Origin: a virus
Length of the DNA: 20,191 nt
Direction: 5' to 3' (one strand)
IMG/VR virus record: IMGVR_UViG_3300017991_000457
Coordinates: 1 to 20,191 of that record
Below, piece after piece: positions 7,427 to 13,662 of this stretch (its first letter is position 1; each line of letters begins with the position of its first letter). A model generated the notes under the pieces. That model was not told the origin of the DNA. It saw nothing but the letters and a program-made list of their open reading frames with translations, and ran no database searches. Made by a program: the position numbers and the translations under genes.

Positions 7427-8161
7427 TCAGTTCATATCAGGGTACAGGGTTTTTGCGGGATCAGTTTCGCCTGAAGAGCCACCTTGTCCGGTGTGGAAGT
7501 TACCCTCCCCAGCGAGCTTCCCAACGCGGTAGAAGAAACGCACCAACTCTGGGTGATCGCCCAGGCCGGTCTGGTTAAGGACTTGACGCAACTCCGGGGA
7601 ACCGAACTCGTTGACCGCAGTGGCCACGTGTTTCATGTTCTCGTTGAAGGCTTGGCCTCCGAACTCCTCATCGTTGCGAGCGTCCTTGACCCACGTTTCA
7701 CGGGTTTCAGTCCAGGCTTTCTGCTGATCTTCCATCATCGACTTGACTTCCTTCGCGTGGAAGTCAACCAGCTCTTGTGCGTGCTCTTGGCTAAGGTCCC
7801 ACTCCTTCGCGAACTCCTGGAAAGATTCCAGGGCCTCGGGATTGATGTTGAATCCTTCGGGTACTTCAAAGTCTTCGTAGGATTCTGGGGCGCCTTCGTA
7901 CTCCTCTTCCCCGTCGCCCTCGCCTTCGCCTTCACCTTCACTGGGTTTGCCTTTATCACCAGGCTGCCCTTCGCCTGCGCCTTCGCCGCCCGCGTCGTCG
8001 GCTGCAGCGCCTCCATCCGGATTGCCGTCACCTGCAGCCCCGGAACCTTCCTCGACTCCACCAATCAAAGATCCACCAGCAGCTCCGGCGCCGTCGCCTT
8101 CGCCACCGGCTTCTTCGTCAAAAAGCGGAAACATGGAATCGTTAAGAATTTTCTGCCACAT
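7427..8161 (-). CDS. Head scaffolding protein
   Basis: A 244-residue, very acidic protein with two parts. Residues 1-100 are low complexity, rich in Gly, Glu, Ala and Asp (runs of GEG, GAG, DGG). Residues 100-244 are helical, with 'FQEFAKEWDLSQEHAQELVDFHAKEVK', 'DARNDEEFGGQAFNENMKHVATAVNEFGSPELRQVLNQTGLGDHPELVRFFYRVGKLAGE', the pattern of tailed-phage scaffolds encoded just before the capsid. It would guide capsid assembly and leave or be removed. ATG 8161 is preferred over ATG 8134: the former has GAGG about 9 bases upstream, the latter has no ribosome site. The gene overlaps the Bbp19-like gene by 20 bases. Confidence 0.85.
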   Translation of the reverse strand: MWQKILNDSMFPLFDEEAGGEGDGAGAAGGSLIGGVEEGSGAAGDGNPDGGAAADDAGGEGAGEGQPGDKGKPSEGEGEGEGDGEEEYEGAPESYEDFEVPEGFNINPEALESFQEFAKEWDLSQEHAQELVDFHAKEVKSMMEDQQKAWTETRETWVKDARNDEEFGGQAFNENMKHVATAVNEFGSPELRQVLNQTGLGDHPELVRFFYRVGKLAGEGNFHTGQGGSSGETDPAKTLYPDMN

Positions 8162-8435
8162 CGTTGTCTACCTCATCGTTTTCGTCTTGTGCTCGTGCTA
8201 TCGCTTCGCGTTCCATCAGTTGATAGGACGCCATGGCGTGCTCGTGAAGGTCAGCAATTAGCCGGAGCCCGATAGACCGGCGACCTTCGTTGAATGCGGT
8301 GTCAGTTGGTTCAGGTGCGTAGGATGATTGGAACACCCCACACATGGACAGGTGGTCCCACACCCAGGCCCTGCCGTCTTCAGTTTTCATCAGCGCCTGG
8401 ATGCGACGCCGCTCTGTGTTGTGATCAACGCTCAC
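8142..8435 (-). CDS. Bbp19-like protein
   Basis: A 97-residue protein with 'RRRIQALMKTEDGRAWVWDHLSMCGVFQSSYAPEPTDTAFNEGRRSIGLRLIADLHEH', the pattern of the Bbp19 family found beside the portal and scaffold genes of BPP-1-like phages. Its biochemical role is not established. It starts with GTG, overlapping the portal stop as GTGA, and has no clear Shine-Dalgarno sequence, so it is probably translated by coupling to the portal gene. The C-terminus is acidic (DENDEVDNDVAENS). Confidence 0.85.
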   Translation of the reverse strand: MSVDHNTERRRIQALMKTEDGRAWVWDHLSMCGVFQSSYAPEPTDTAFNEGRRSIGLRLIADLHEHAMASYQLMEREAIARAQDENDEVDNDVAENS

Positions 8436-10162
8436 TGCGGTTGACCCACACCAGGTTGGTTACCTACACCGGTGACCTGCTGCACGGCGTCAGCTACCAC
8501 GTTGCGCTCGTCAGTCTTGATCGATCCAGCTGCAGCGGCAGCCTTCGCGGACTCAGCCATCATGGCCATCTGCTTCTGCTGCTCAGCGGCTTCAGCACGA
8601 CCCTTGCGGATCTCCTCGACTTCATCGTCTTCACGGATCAGCTTCGGGGTGGTACCGATAGAGTCGGTGTACTCCTCGATAGCCTCGTCGAAGTTGAACT
8701 TGTCAAGTACACCCGGCGCCTCACCAGAGGCAGCTTGGATCTGCGCGAGTCCACCCAGGTAGGTGGCCGTGCGTTCCAGGGAGTTTATGGCGATGGCCTT
8801 CTGTGCTTGCGCCAGGATGGAGATGTACTCCACCTTCAGGTCCTGATCGTCCAACTCAGGCGGCGGAGGCGGGACCAAGCCAGCGCGCAATGCGATCTGG
8901 AAGACACGATCTATAACCGGATCAAGCAGCTCGTCTTCCAGGCGTTCAAGCACCGGGCCAAGCATGATCAGCTTCTCTTCATGACGCTCCTCGATCTCAC
9001 GAGCGGTGATCTCACGGCGATCGGAACGCGCCAACATGAGGAACAGATCCTCGTAGAACGCACGACTGATGCGGTGCTTAGTCTCTGCGATGTCTTCAAT
9101 GAGGTTGCGCAGGTCGAATTGTACGTTGAACGCTGGTTCGAATCCGCGCATGCCCTGCTGGCCGTCGTAATAGGTTACGCCGCCAGGTACGGTAGTTTTG
9201 TGCGTGTGGCGCAACGCGGTCGGTGCCACCATTGGCGGACGCACCTGCTTGTGAATGCCTTCACCCTTCCAGCGCTGCATGGTCTGCAACTGAACAACAT
9301 CACCGAGGGCGTCCATGCCAGGTGAGGCTCCATACGTGTCGGTTCCGTTCACGTCCCAACGAGGGGCAACGAACGGTTTCTCCTGGAAGCCATTGAGCTG
9401 CAAGATCGGGTAGTCGGTCGTGTCACCGCGCTTCTCCCAGTATACGGAGCGCCACGGTTTGTCTGCCACGAACCCAGACTCTGGCCCGTCATACCCAAGG
9501 TCGTCCAGGTTTGGCTCGAGTGCATGGCGAACGGTCACCGGTTGGTTGTAGTTCCCGTTCTCATACTGCTGTTTGACCGAGGCGCTAACGCGCTTAAGGC
9601 CAAACTTCTCGACTACCATCTTTGCCGTCATCGGGATGTCACGGTAGATCGTGTCAACCTGCAGATTAGCGCCAAGGCCAAGAGCGTACGAACCGACAGT
9701 TATCGGGAATCCACGAATCACGTCATCGTAGTCCGTGATGATGTTCGCAGGTGCTGTGCCAAACACGCCTATCTCTTTGTACACGGTGTGCAGCGTGTTG
9801 TATAAGTTCGAGCGTGCCAGGATCTCGCGAAGGCGGATCTCCACGGCGTAGAGCCAGTCACGGACAGGTCCGTACTGCTTCATTTCCGGGTCAGGCGTAT
9901 CAAGGCGGAACCACGGCCGGGCCGGAGACGTTAGCCCGGCCATCATTCCAGACGCAAGGGTTCGAGCGGCCAGGGTGCCGCTGTTGTCGATGATGTTGTT
10001 GTGCCTCTTGGTACCGTCATTCCGATCGGTATCGAGGAAGCGTCCGCGGCGCGGCAGGATGTTCTCTTGAAGCTCCTTCCAGTGACCAATGTAGCTGGAA
10101 CGGTCCTTCTCAAGCTCTGTCATGCGCTTGTTCAGGCGGACTCTGAGATCTGTTTCAGCCAC
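8432..10162 (-). CDS. Portal protein (head-tail connector, T7 gp8-like)
   Basis: A 576-residue protein forming the dodecameric portal through which DNA is packaged. Typical family features are N-terminal 'RLNKRMTELEKDRSSYIGHWKELQENILPRRGRFL', then 'IIDNSGTLAARTLASGMMAGLTSPARPWFRL', 'NLYNTLHTVYKEIGVFGTAP', and a helical stem with 'RSDRREITAREIEERHEEKLIMLGPVLERLEDELLDPVIDRVF'. The C-terminus is Gln/Ala/Gly-rich. The start is GTG 10162: the N-terminal match to portals supports it, and the first ATG (10123) would remove conserved residues. A weak GGGGA lies about 9 bases upstream. It overlaps the preceding small gene by 8 bases. Confidence 0.93.
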   Translation of the reverse strand: MAETDLRVRLNKRMTELEKDRSSYIGHWKELQENILPRRGRFLDTDRNDGTKRHNNIIDNSGTLAARTLASGMMAGLTSPARPWFRLDTPDPEMKQYGPVRDWLYAVEIRLREILARSNLYNTLHTVYKEIGVFGTAPANIITDYDDVIRGFPITVGSYALGLGANLQVDTIYRDIPMTAKMVVEKFGLKRVSASVKQQYENGNYNQPVTVRHALEPNLDDLGYDGPESGFVADKPWRSVYWEKRGDTTDYPILQLNGFQEKPFVAPRWDVNGTDTYGASPGMDALGDVVQLQTMQRWKGEGIHKQVRPPMVAPTALRHTHKTTVPGGVTYYDGQQGMRGFEPAFNVQFDLRNLIEDIAETKHRISRAFYEDLFLMLARSDRREITAREIEERHEEKLIMLGPVLERLEDELLDPVIDRVFQIALRAGLVPPPPPELDDQDLKVEYISILAQAQKAIAINSLERTATYLGGLAQIQAASGEAPGVLDKFNFDEAIEEYTDSIGTTPKLIREDDEVEEIRKGRAEAAEQQKQMAMMAESAKAAAAAGSIKTDERNVVADAVQQVTGVGNQPGVGQPQ

Positions 10163-10376
10163 CGATCAAGGTCCCCGTTCCCTGGGCAGTGGTGGCCGGC
10201 GTCAATAGCCCGGATGCAGCAGACTTGGACGCGCCCTTAGCCTGGTTGGCTCGGTATGCGGCCGTCTGCTTGTCTTTCGCACGCGCAGCTTTCACACCTT
10301 CCGCTACCGGTTTCGGATCAGGCGGCGGCGCTTCTGGCAGCGGCGGAGGCGTTGGACTTTTGACATTCATACACAT
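10155..10376 (-). CDS. Small proline-rich protein, function unknown
   Basis: A 73-residue protein. The N-terminal third is almost only Pro with acidic residues (PTPPPLPEAPPPDPKP), the middle is basic and helical (GVKAARAKDKQTAAYRANQAK), and the end is Thr/Gly-rich. Short proline-rich proteins of this kind often precede portal genes in T7/BPP-1-like phages, but no role is known to me. The first ATG (10376) has GAGG 8 bases upstream; a second ATG at 10370 is possible. Its last 8 bases overlap the portal GTG start. Confidence 0.65.
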   Translation of the reverse strand: MCMNVKSPTPPPLPEAPPPDPKPVAEGVKAARAKDKQTAAYRANQAKGASKSAASGLLTPATTAQGTGTLIGG

Positions 10377-10379
10377 GTA

Positions 10380-10850
10380 TTATTCCTCTTGGCCTAGTAG
10401 AGCTGCCGAGCGCCTGCGCTTCTTGACGCGGCCGGTGCTGGGTTTCGGTTGGGCTTCCTTGGTCCCAAGAGCGGTTACCGAGCGCTCTCTGCGCAGGGCC
10501 TCTCGCTGCGGAGTCATAACACGGTTCCGCATTTCTCGTAGTGCGGCAGCGTGCTTGTCCCAGCCCTCGTCATAAGTCACCTCGTATGGCCGGTTTCCGC
10601 GGCGCCCGGTGCGTTTGACCATCACCATCCGCTCCAGCGGTACGTCTCGACCCTCACGGTCCTTGGTCGTACCAACCTGCACCTTGGTCCATTGGTCGTA
10701 ATTTGCGCCGATCAGGCTTTCCTTGGTGACGCCTGGGAGATCAGGGTCGCCCACCACCGTTGCCTTGGTCAACGGATCCGTTCGCTGTTGTCCCTTTCCG
10801 CGTGTGTTACGCGTCGGCTTGTAGATCTTGTCGTTGACTGGTCGACGCAT
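10380..10850 (-). CDS. Basic protein of unknown function before the portal gene
   Basis: A 156-residue, strongly basic protein. It has an N-terminal Arg/Lys/Thr-rich arm (MRRPVNDKIYKPTRNTRGKGQQRTDP), a central β-like section (WTKVQVGTTKDREGRDVPLERMVMVKRTGRRGNRPYEVTYDEGW), a helix (DKHAAALREMRNRVMTPQREALRRER) and a Lys/Arg tail. Charge suggests nucleic acid or scaffold contact, which is inference only. ATG 10850 is chosen over the upstream frame opening at 10886 because GGGAGG lies 8 bases before it. It is the first gene after the promoter at 10877-10906 and so heads the structural unit. Confidence 0.7.
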   Translation of the reverse strand: MRRPVNDKIYKPTRNTRGKGQQRTDPLTKATVVGDPDLPGVTKESLIGANYDQWTKVQVGTTKDREGRDVPLERMVMVKRTGRRGNRPYEVTYDEGWDKHAAALREMRNRVMTPQREALRRERSVTALGTKEAQPKPSTGRVKKRRRSAALLGQEE

Positions 10851-10866
10851 GCACTTTTCCTCCCTT

Positions 10867-10882
10867 TCTCGTTCCAACCTTA
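10867..10882 (-). repeat. 16-bp direct repeat shared by the two promoters (copy 1)
   Basis: TAAGGTTGGAACGAGA on the minus strand, identical to the copy at 19936-19951. It covers the -10 and the expected transcript start and is followed in both places by the ribosome binding site of the first gene of a block. Confidence 0.85.
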
Positions 10883-10906
10883 TCAAGAATCATTCTCACC
10901 TGTCAA
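10877..10906 (-). promoter_or_regulatory. Putative promoter of the structural block
   Basis: On the minus strand TTGACA (10906-10901) is followed 18 bases later by an extended -10, TGA-TAAGGT (TAAGGT at 10882-10877), about 30 bases before the first structural ATG. The -35 overlaps the stop codon of the large terminase. The -10 is weak (T1, A2 and T6 of TATAAT match) but has the TGn extension. The 16 bases from TAAGGT onward are identical to those in front of the early block at 19936-19951, which strongly suggests function. Confidence 0.6.
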
Positions 10907-10918
10907 TGAGAATTGTTC
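10887..10918. promoter_or_regulatory. Operator-like palindromes at the structural promoter
   Basis: Two GAANNNTTC palindromes, GAATCATTC at 10887-10895 and GAATTGTTC at 10910-10918, flank the -35 box. In addition ATTCTC (10892-10897) and GAGAAT (10908-10913) form an inverted repeat around TTGACA. One GAANNNTTC site (19996-20004) lies upstream of the matching early promoter. The placement suits a regulator that blocks or assists RNA polymerase; the protein is not identified. Confidence 0.45.
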
Positions 10919-12546
10919 GTATAAGGGTCATAGTCGTCGGGTATGGTGGTCTCTACGCCGTGCTGAATCCCAACCCTGTGTAACTTGTGTCGCGTGTGGT
11001 CGTCGCGCTTCTGAACATCGATGGCCGCCATGCACACCGCATCAGACCTGTCCGGTGAGCGTCCGATCTCATCCTTGACCTTGTCCTTACCCCACACCAG
11101 GATGCCGTTGGCATTGAGCTGGAACTTGTGTGCTGCCAGCTCTGCCATGAGGTCGTCATCTGGGGGTAGGGCGATGCCGGTCTCGTTGTTTGGGTCGAGC
11201 AGCCAGCGCAGGTGCCAGTACATGTACGCGCGCTTGTTGGCGAACCTCAGTCCATCGATCATGCCAGGGGCACGCTCTGAGTTGTTCCACCCGATCATGT
11301 GCAGACCCTGGAGGTTTCCGATGTCGACAACACTGCTACCGATGCCGATGATGTCGGTGTTCACCGGGGCGTCGTCTTGGCGCTCTGCAACGATCAGGCT
11401 GACCACAGTCTGGCCGTCTGGGGTGGCGCCGCCGGGGTACAACTTCAGCTCGTCGAACCACAGGTCCTCGTACTTGGGGGCGATGACCGTGTTGTCCATG
11501 CCGCCTCGCGCCGGGTCCACACCCATGACCAGCATCTCGCCTTTGGCCTTCTTGGTGGTCTTCTTCTCCCAGCGATCCTGGGCTGCCACGATCCAGTTGG
11601 TTGGGATGACCTGGTACGGGTCGTCATCACTGAAGGCGTTGAAGTCGCCCTTCAGCATCTGTGAGCGCAAAGGCTCTGGCAGCGACTGAAGCTGCTGTTT
11701 GTATCCTGTAGCCATGTAGACGGGGTTATCCTCAACCTTGGAAGGGATGAATGTCAGCGATCGCGGAATGATGACCTCCCCGTCCGCATCGATCTGCGGC
11801 TCTGGTTCAAGGAGAAACTTCATCGCACCGTTATCGTCGCGATAGTAGTAGGCCAGCTCACCTGGCTCGACTTTGTTGTACAGGGGGTTGTTCCGATCCA
11901 ACCAGGGTCCCCAGTATTTCTTGACCCACAAACCCTCTGGCCGTGTCGGCGGGTTTCCCGTGGCCACGGTGCGCACGCGCTGCTTGGGGTCTGACGAGCG
12001 CTTCCAGCCGTTGAGGAAGTTGTACTGCGCCTCGATGAAGTGGGTGATCTCGTCGAACCCCTTCAGGTCGTGCGGGCGGCCCTGATACTTTTCCTCGGAA
12101 CCTGGGTCCTTCACAGCCCCGAATTCGATCAGCTTGCCATCATGTTTCCAGATCTTGTCCTGGCCGCTGTACCCGTTGCGGTCCCCGATGATCTGGCTCA
12201 TTCGCTGGAGGATGCCCACCAGCTGGGTTGCTTCACGACGGTAGATGATCGTGTGCTGGTGCTGGGTCAGTGAGAGCCCGATCAACAGGTCAGACTTACC
12301 ACCACCAGCGGCACCGCCGTAGAACAGCTCGTCCGCCTTGCAGTGCAGCGCCTGGATCTGTGGCCCAGGGAAGGGCTCCCAGATGGCCATGCCGATGTTG
12401 AACATGTCCTCGATCAGGAGCAGGTCCTCACCGCTGAAGGCGTCAGGGTACTTTTCCAGGGCGTCGTATACCACGCGCTGGGCCTGTGTATCCCTGCCAT
12501 CCTCGACAAGGCGCATGGCCTTTTGGAGCATCTTGACTACATCCAA
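10903..12546 (-). CDS. Terminase large subunit
   Basis: A 547-residue DNA packaging motor. The N-terminal ATPase has Walker A GGAAGGGKS at residues 77-85, Walker B ending FDE at 164-166 (LKGFDEITHF), and a coupling motif TGNPP at 196-200. The C-terminal RNase H-like nuclease begins at MLVMGVDPARGG, with catalytic Asp344, and has a late acidic site DRSDAVCMAA. The protein cuts concatemers and pumps DNA through the portal. The start is TTG 12546: GGGAG lies 7 bases upstream, while ATG 12531 has no ribosome site. It overlaps the small terminase by 10 bases. Its stop codon lies inside the downstream promoter. Confidence 0.95.
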   Translation of the reverse strand: MDVVKMLQKAMRLVEDGRDTQAQRVVYDALEKYPDAFSGEDLLLIEDMFNIGMAIWEPFPGPQIQALHCKADELFYGGAAGGGKSDLLIGLSLTQHQHTIIYRREATQLVGILQRMSQIIGDRNGYSGQDKIWKHDGKLIEFGAVKDPGSEEKYQGRPHDLKGFDEITHFIEAQYNFLNGWKRSSDPKQRVRTVATGNPPTRPEGLWVKKYWGPWLDRNNPLYNKVEPGELAYYYRDDNGAMKFLLEPEPQIDADGEVIIPRSLTFIPSKVEDNPVYMATGYKQQLQSLPEPLRSQMLKGDFNAFSDDDPYQVIPTNWIVAAQDRWEKKTTKKAKGEMLVMGVDPARGGMDNTVIAPKYEDLWFDELKLYPGGATPDGQTVVSLIVAERQDDAPVNTDIIGIGSSVVDIGNLQGLHMIGWNNSERAPGMIDGLRFANKRAYMYWHLRWLLDPNNETGIALPPDDDLMAELAAHKFQLNANGILVWGKDKVKDEIGRSPDRSDAVCMAAIDVQKRDDHTRHKLHRVGIQHGVETTIPDDYDPYTNNSH

Positions 12547-12995
12547 TCGTCTTCTCCCTCGGGCTCCACCTCGACCTTCTCGTATTCGCCCTCAATGGCG
12601 TTGATCTGCTTCTCCTCCATGCTCGCCAGCAGCCTGGCCATCAGTACCTTGCGCTCAGGGTTCTCGACCTCTCGCTTGGTCATGTCAACGGCCTGCTCGG
12701 TGCGATCTTTCCAGTTCTCCGGGTCCAGGTTCTTCAGCTGGAATGCGATGTTGTTCTCCTCGCAATACTTCATGACCTTGAGCCTGGCCGTGTCCAGCAC
12801 GTGCTTGAAGTCCTCACCGTCGTACCCCTCGTACTTCTTCAGGGCGGTGAGGCTGGAGAATCCCAGGTGTAGCGCCAGGCCCGACAGTGTTGGCCTGCCA
12901 GGCGTCTCGCCCCCGGGCTCGTAACCCTCGAAATACTCGTCAGCGTGTTTCTGCATCAGGCTGGCTGACTGGTACCGTCTACGCTGCAGTGCCAT
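12537..12995 (-). CDS. Terminase small subunit
   Basis: A 152-residue protein that recognises phage DNA and activates the large subunit. The central pattern 'TLSGLALHLGFSSLTALKKYEGYDGEDFKHVLDTARLKVMKYCEEN' is a helix-turn-helix of the small terminase type. It is followed by 'NNIAFQLKNLDPENWKDRTEQ', the usual 'AIFALKN.GW.DK' motif of this family. The C-terminus is acidic (EYEKVEVEPEGEDD), as often seen for contact with the large subunit. The ATG has GAGG 7 bases upstream. The gene overlaps both the adenosyltransferase gene (17 bases) and the large terminase (10 bases). Confidence 0.9.
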   Translation of the reverse strand: MALQRRRYQSASLMQKHADEYFEGYEPGGETPGRPTLSGLALHLGFSSLTALKKYEGYDGEDFKHVLDTARLKVMKYCEENNIAFQLKNLDPENWKDRTEQAVDMTKREVENPERKVLMARLLASMEEKQINAIEGEYEKVEVEPEGEDDWM

Positions 12996-13488
12996 TCCAA
13001 TACCTCGGCTTCACAGGTCCAATGTGGATGGCCAGGATGTACAACACATCCGACAGCCGGTTGATGTACTTCAGGGTATCGTGGTCGATCTGAACGCCAG
13101 GCCCTGTGGCGGCCAGCATCTGTCGCTCCACACGTCGTGCGATTGCTCTCGCCAGGTGTAGCGTCCCTGACGTTCTGCCCTCCGGGATGATGAAGCCCTC
13201 CAGGGGCTCCTCGTACTGGTCGATCAGCCGCTCCAGGTATTGTACGTCGCCATCGTTGATGTACACCTTGCCGGTGTACAACTGGGCGCCAATATCCAGC
13301 AGCTGGTTTTGGATGGCGATAAGGTGCTTGCCCACCTCAAGGTTGAACAAGTCGCCAACGGCCATCCCGATGGCCGCGTTGAGCTCGTCCAGGGTGCCCA
13401 CCACCTCGCAGAATGCGCTGTCCTTGAGCACCCTCCCGCTTGGCCCGTCAGTCATGCCGGAGTCACCGGTCTTAGTGCATACGCTCAT
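12979..13488 (-). CDS. ATP:cob(I)alamin adenosyltransferase, PduO type
   Basis: A 169-residue enzyme that transfers the adenosyl group of ATP to cob(I)alamin, making adenosylcobalamin. PduO-family motifs are present: TKTGDSGMT at residues 5-13 (ATP-binding TxxGDxGxT), GRVLKD (18-23), GTLDELNAAIG (31-41), FIIPEG (99-104), LARAIARRVERQM (112-124) and the base-on cobalamin motif NRLSD (143-147). The loop after TxxGDxGxT is one residue shorter than usual and reads DGPSGR rather than SLFGGxR, so activity should be tested. ATG 13488 is chosen because GGGAG lies 8 bases upstream and the motif begins at once. It overlaps the 32-residue membrane protein stop (ATGA). It lies next to a B12-dependent reductase, its obvious client. 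Confidence 0.9.
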   Translation of the reverse strand: MSVCTKTGDSGMTDGPSGRVLKDSAFCEVVGTLDELNAAIGMAVGDLFNLEVGKHLIAIQNQLLDIGAQLYTGKVYINDGDVQYLERLIDQYEEPLEGFIIPEGRTSGTLHLARAIARRVERQMLAATGPGVQIDHDTLKYINRLSDVLYILAIHIGPVKPRYWNGTAA

Positions 13489-13583
13489 CGCTTCATCTCC
13501 CGCACGTAGATGCGCCAGGCCAGGAACAGAATGAGTAGTCCCCAGAAAATGTCCACCACAGTCATGATGTCCCAATGCGTCAT
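13485..13583 (-). CDS. Single-pass membrane microprotein, 32 residues
   Basis: A very short gene. It opens at ATG 13583 behind a strong GGGAGG and ends at TGA 13485-13487, overlapping the adenosyltransferase ATG as ATGA. The product has a polar N-terminus (MTHWDIM), a hydrophobic segment of about 19 residues (VVDIFWGLLILFLAWRIYV) and a basic end (REMKR). By the positive-inside rule the C-terminus would face the cytoplasm. A good ribosome site, exact coupling to the next gene and the clear membrane helix argue that it is real. The role is unknown; holin-like, host-membrane or complex-tethering functions are all possible. Confidence 0.7.
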   Translation of the reverse strand: MTHWDIMTVVDIFWGLLILFLAWRIYVREMKR

Positions 13584-13591
13584 AAATCCTC

Positions 13592-13662
13592 CCGTACGGG
13601 GCTAAATGCCCCGCAATGTGTCAGAAAAGCTGCGTGTTTTTACCGTACGGGGCAAGCCCCGC
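13592..13662. repeat. Duplicated GC-rich hairpin between reductase and microprotein
   Basis: The sequence CCGTACGGGGC followed by a short loop and GCCCCGC occurs twice in the same orientation: 13592-13614 (loop TAAAT) and 13643-13662 (loop AA). Both are perfect GGGGC/GCCCC stem-loops. The second encodes the last residues of the reductase, the first lies just before the ribosome site of the microprotein. No T-run follows either one. Confidence 0.75.

Noticed and set aside
6044-7474. A 476-codon open frame on the plus strand
   Set aside because: It lies antisense to the cement and capsid genes, which have clear family matches, ribosome sites and operon spacing. Its Val/Gly-rich product is typical of an antisense shadow in GC-rich coding DNA.
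8294-9325. A 343-codon open frame on the plus strand
   Set aside because: Antisense to the portal gene, whose identity is secure.
13489-13575. Upstream extension of the adenosyltransferase to 13575
   Set aside because: The added residues match no family member and overlap the membrane microprotein in another frame; ATG 13488 has GGGAG and starts the conserved motif.
13592-13662. Hairpins considered as intrinsic terminators
   Set aside because: No T-run follows either stem on the minus strand, and strongly coupled genes continue downstream.
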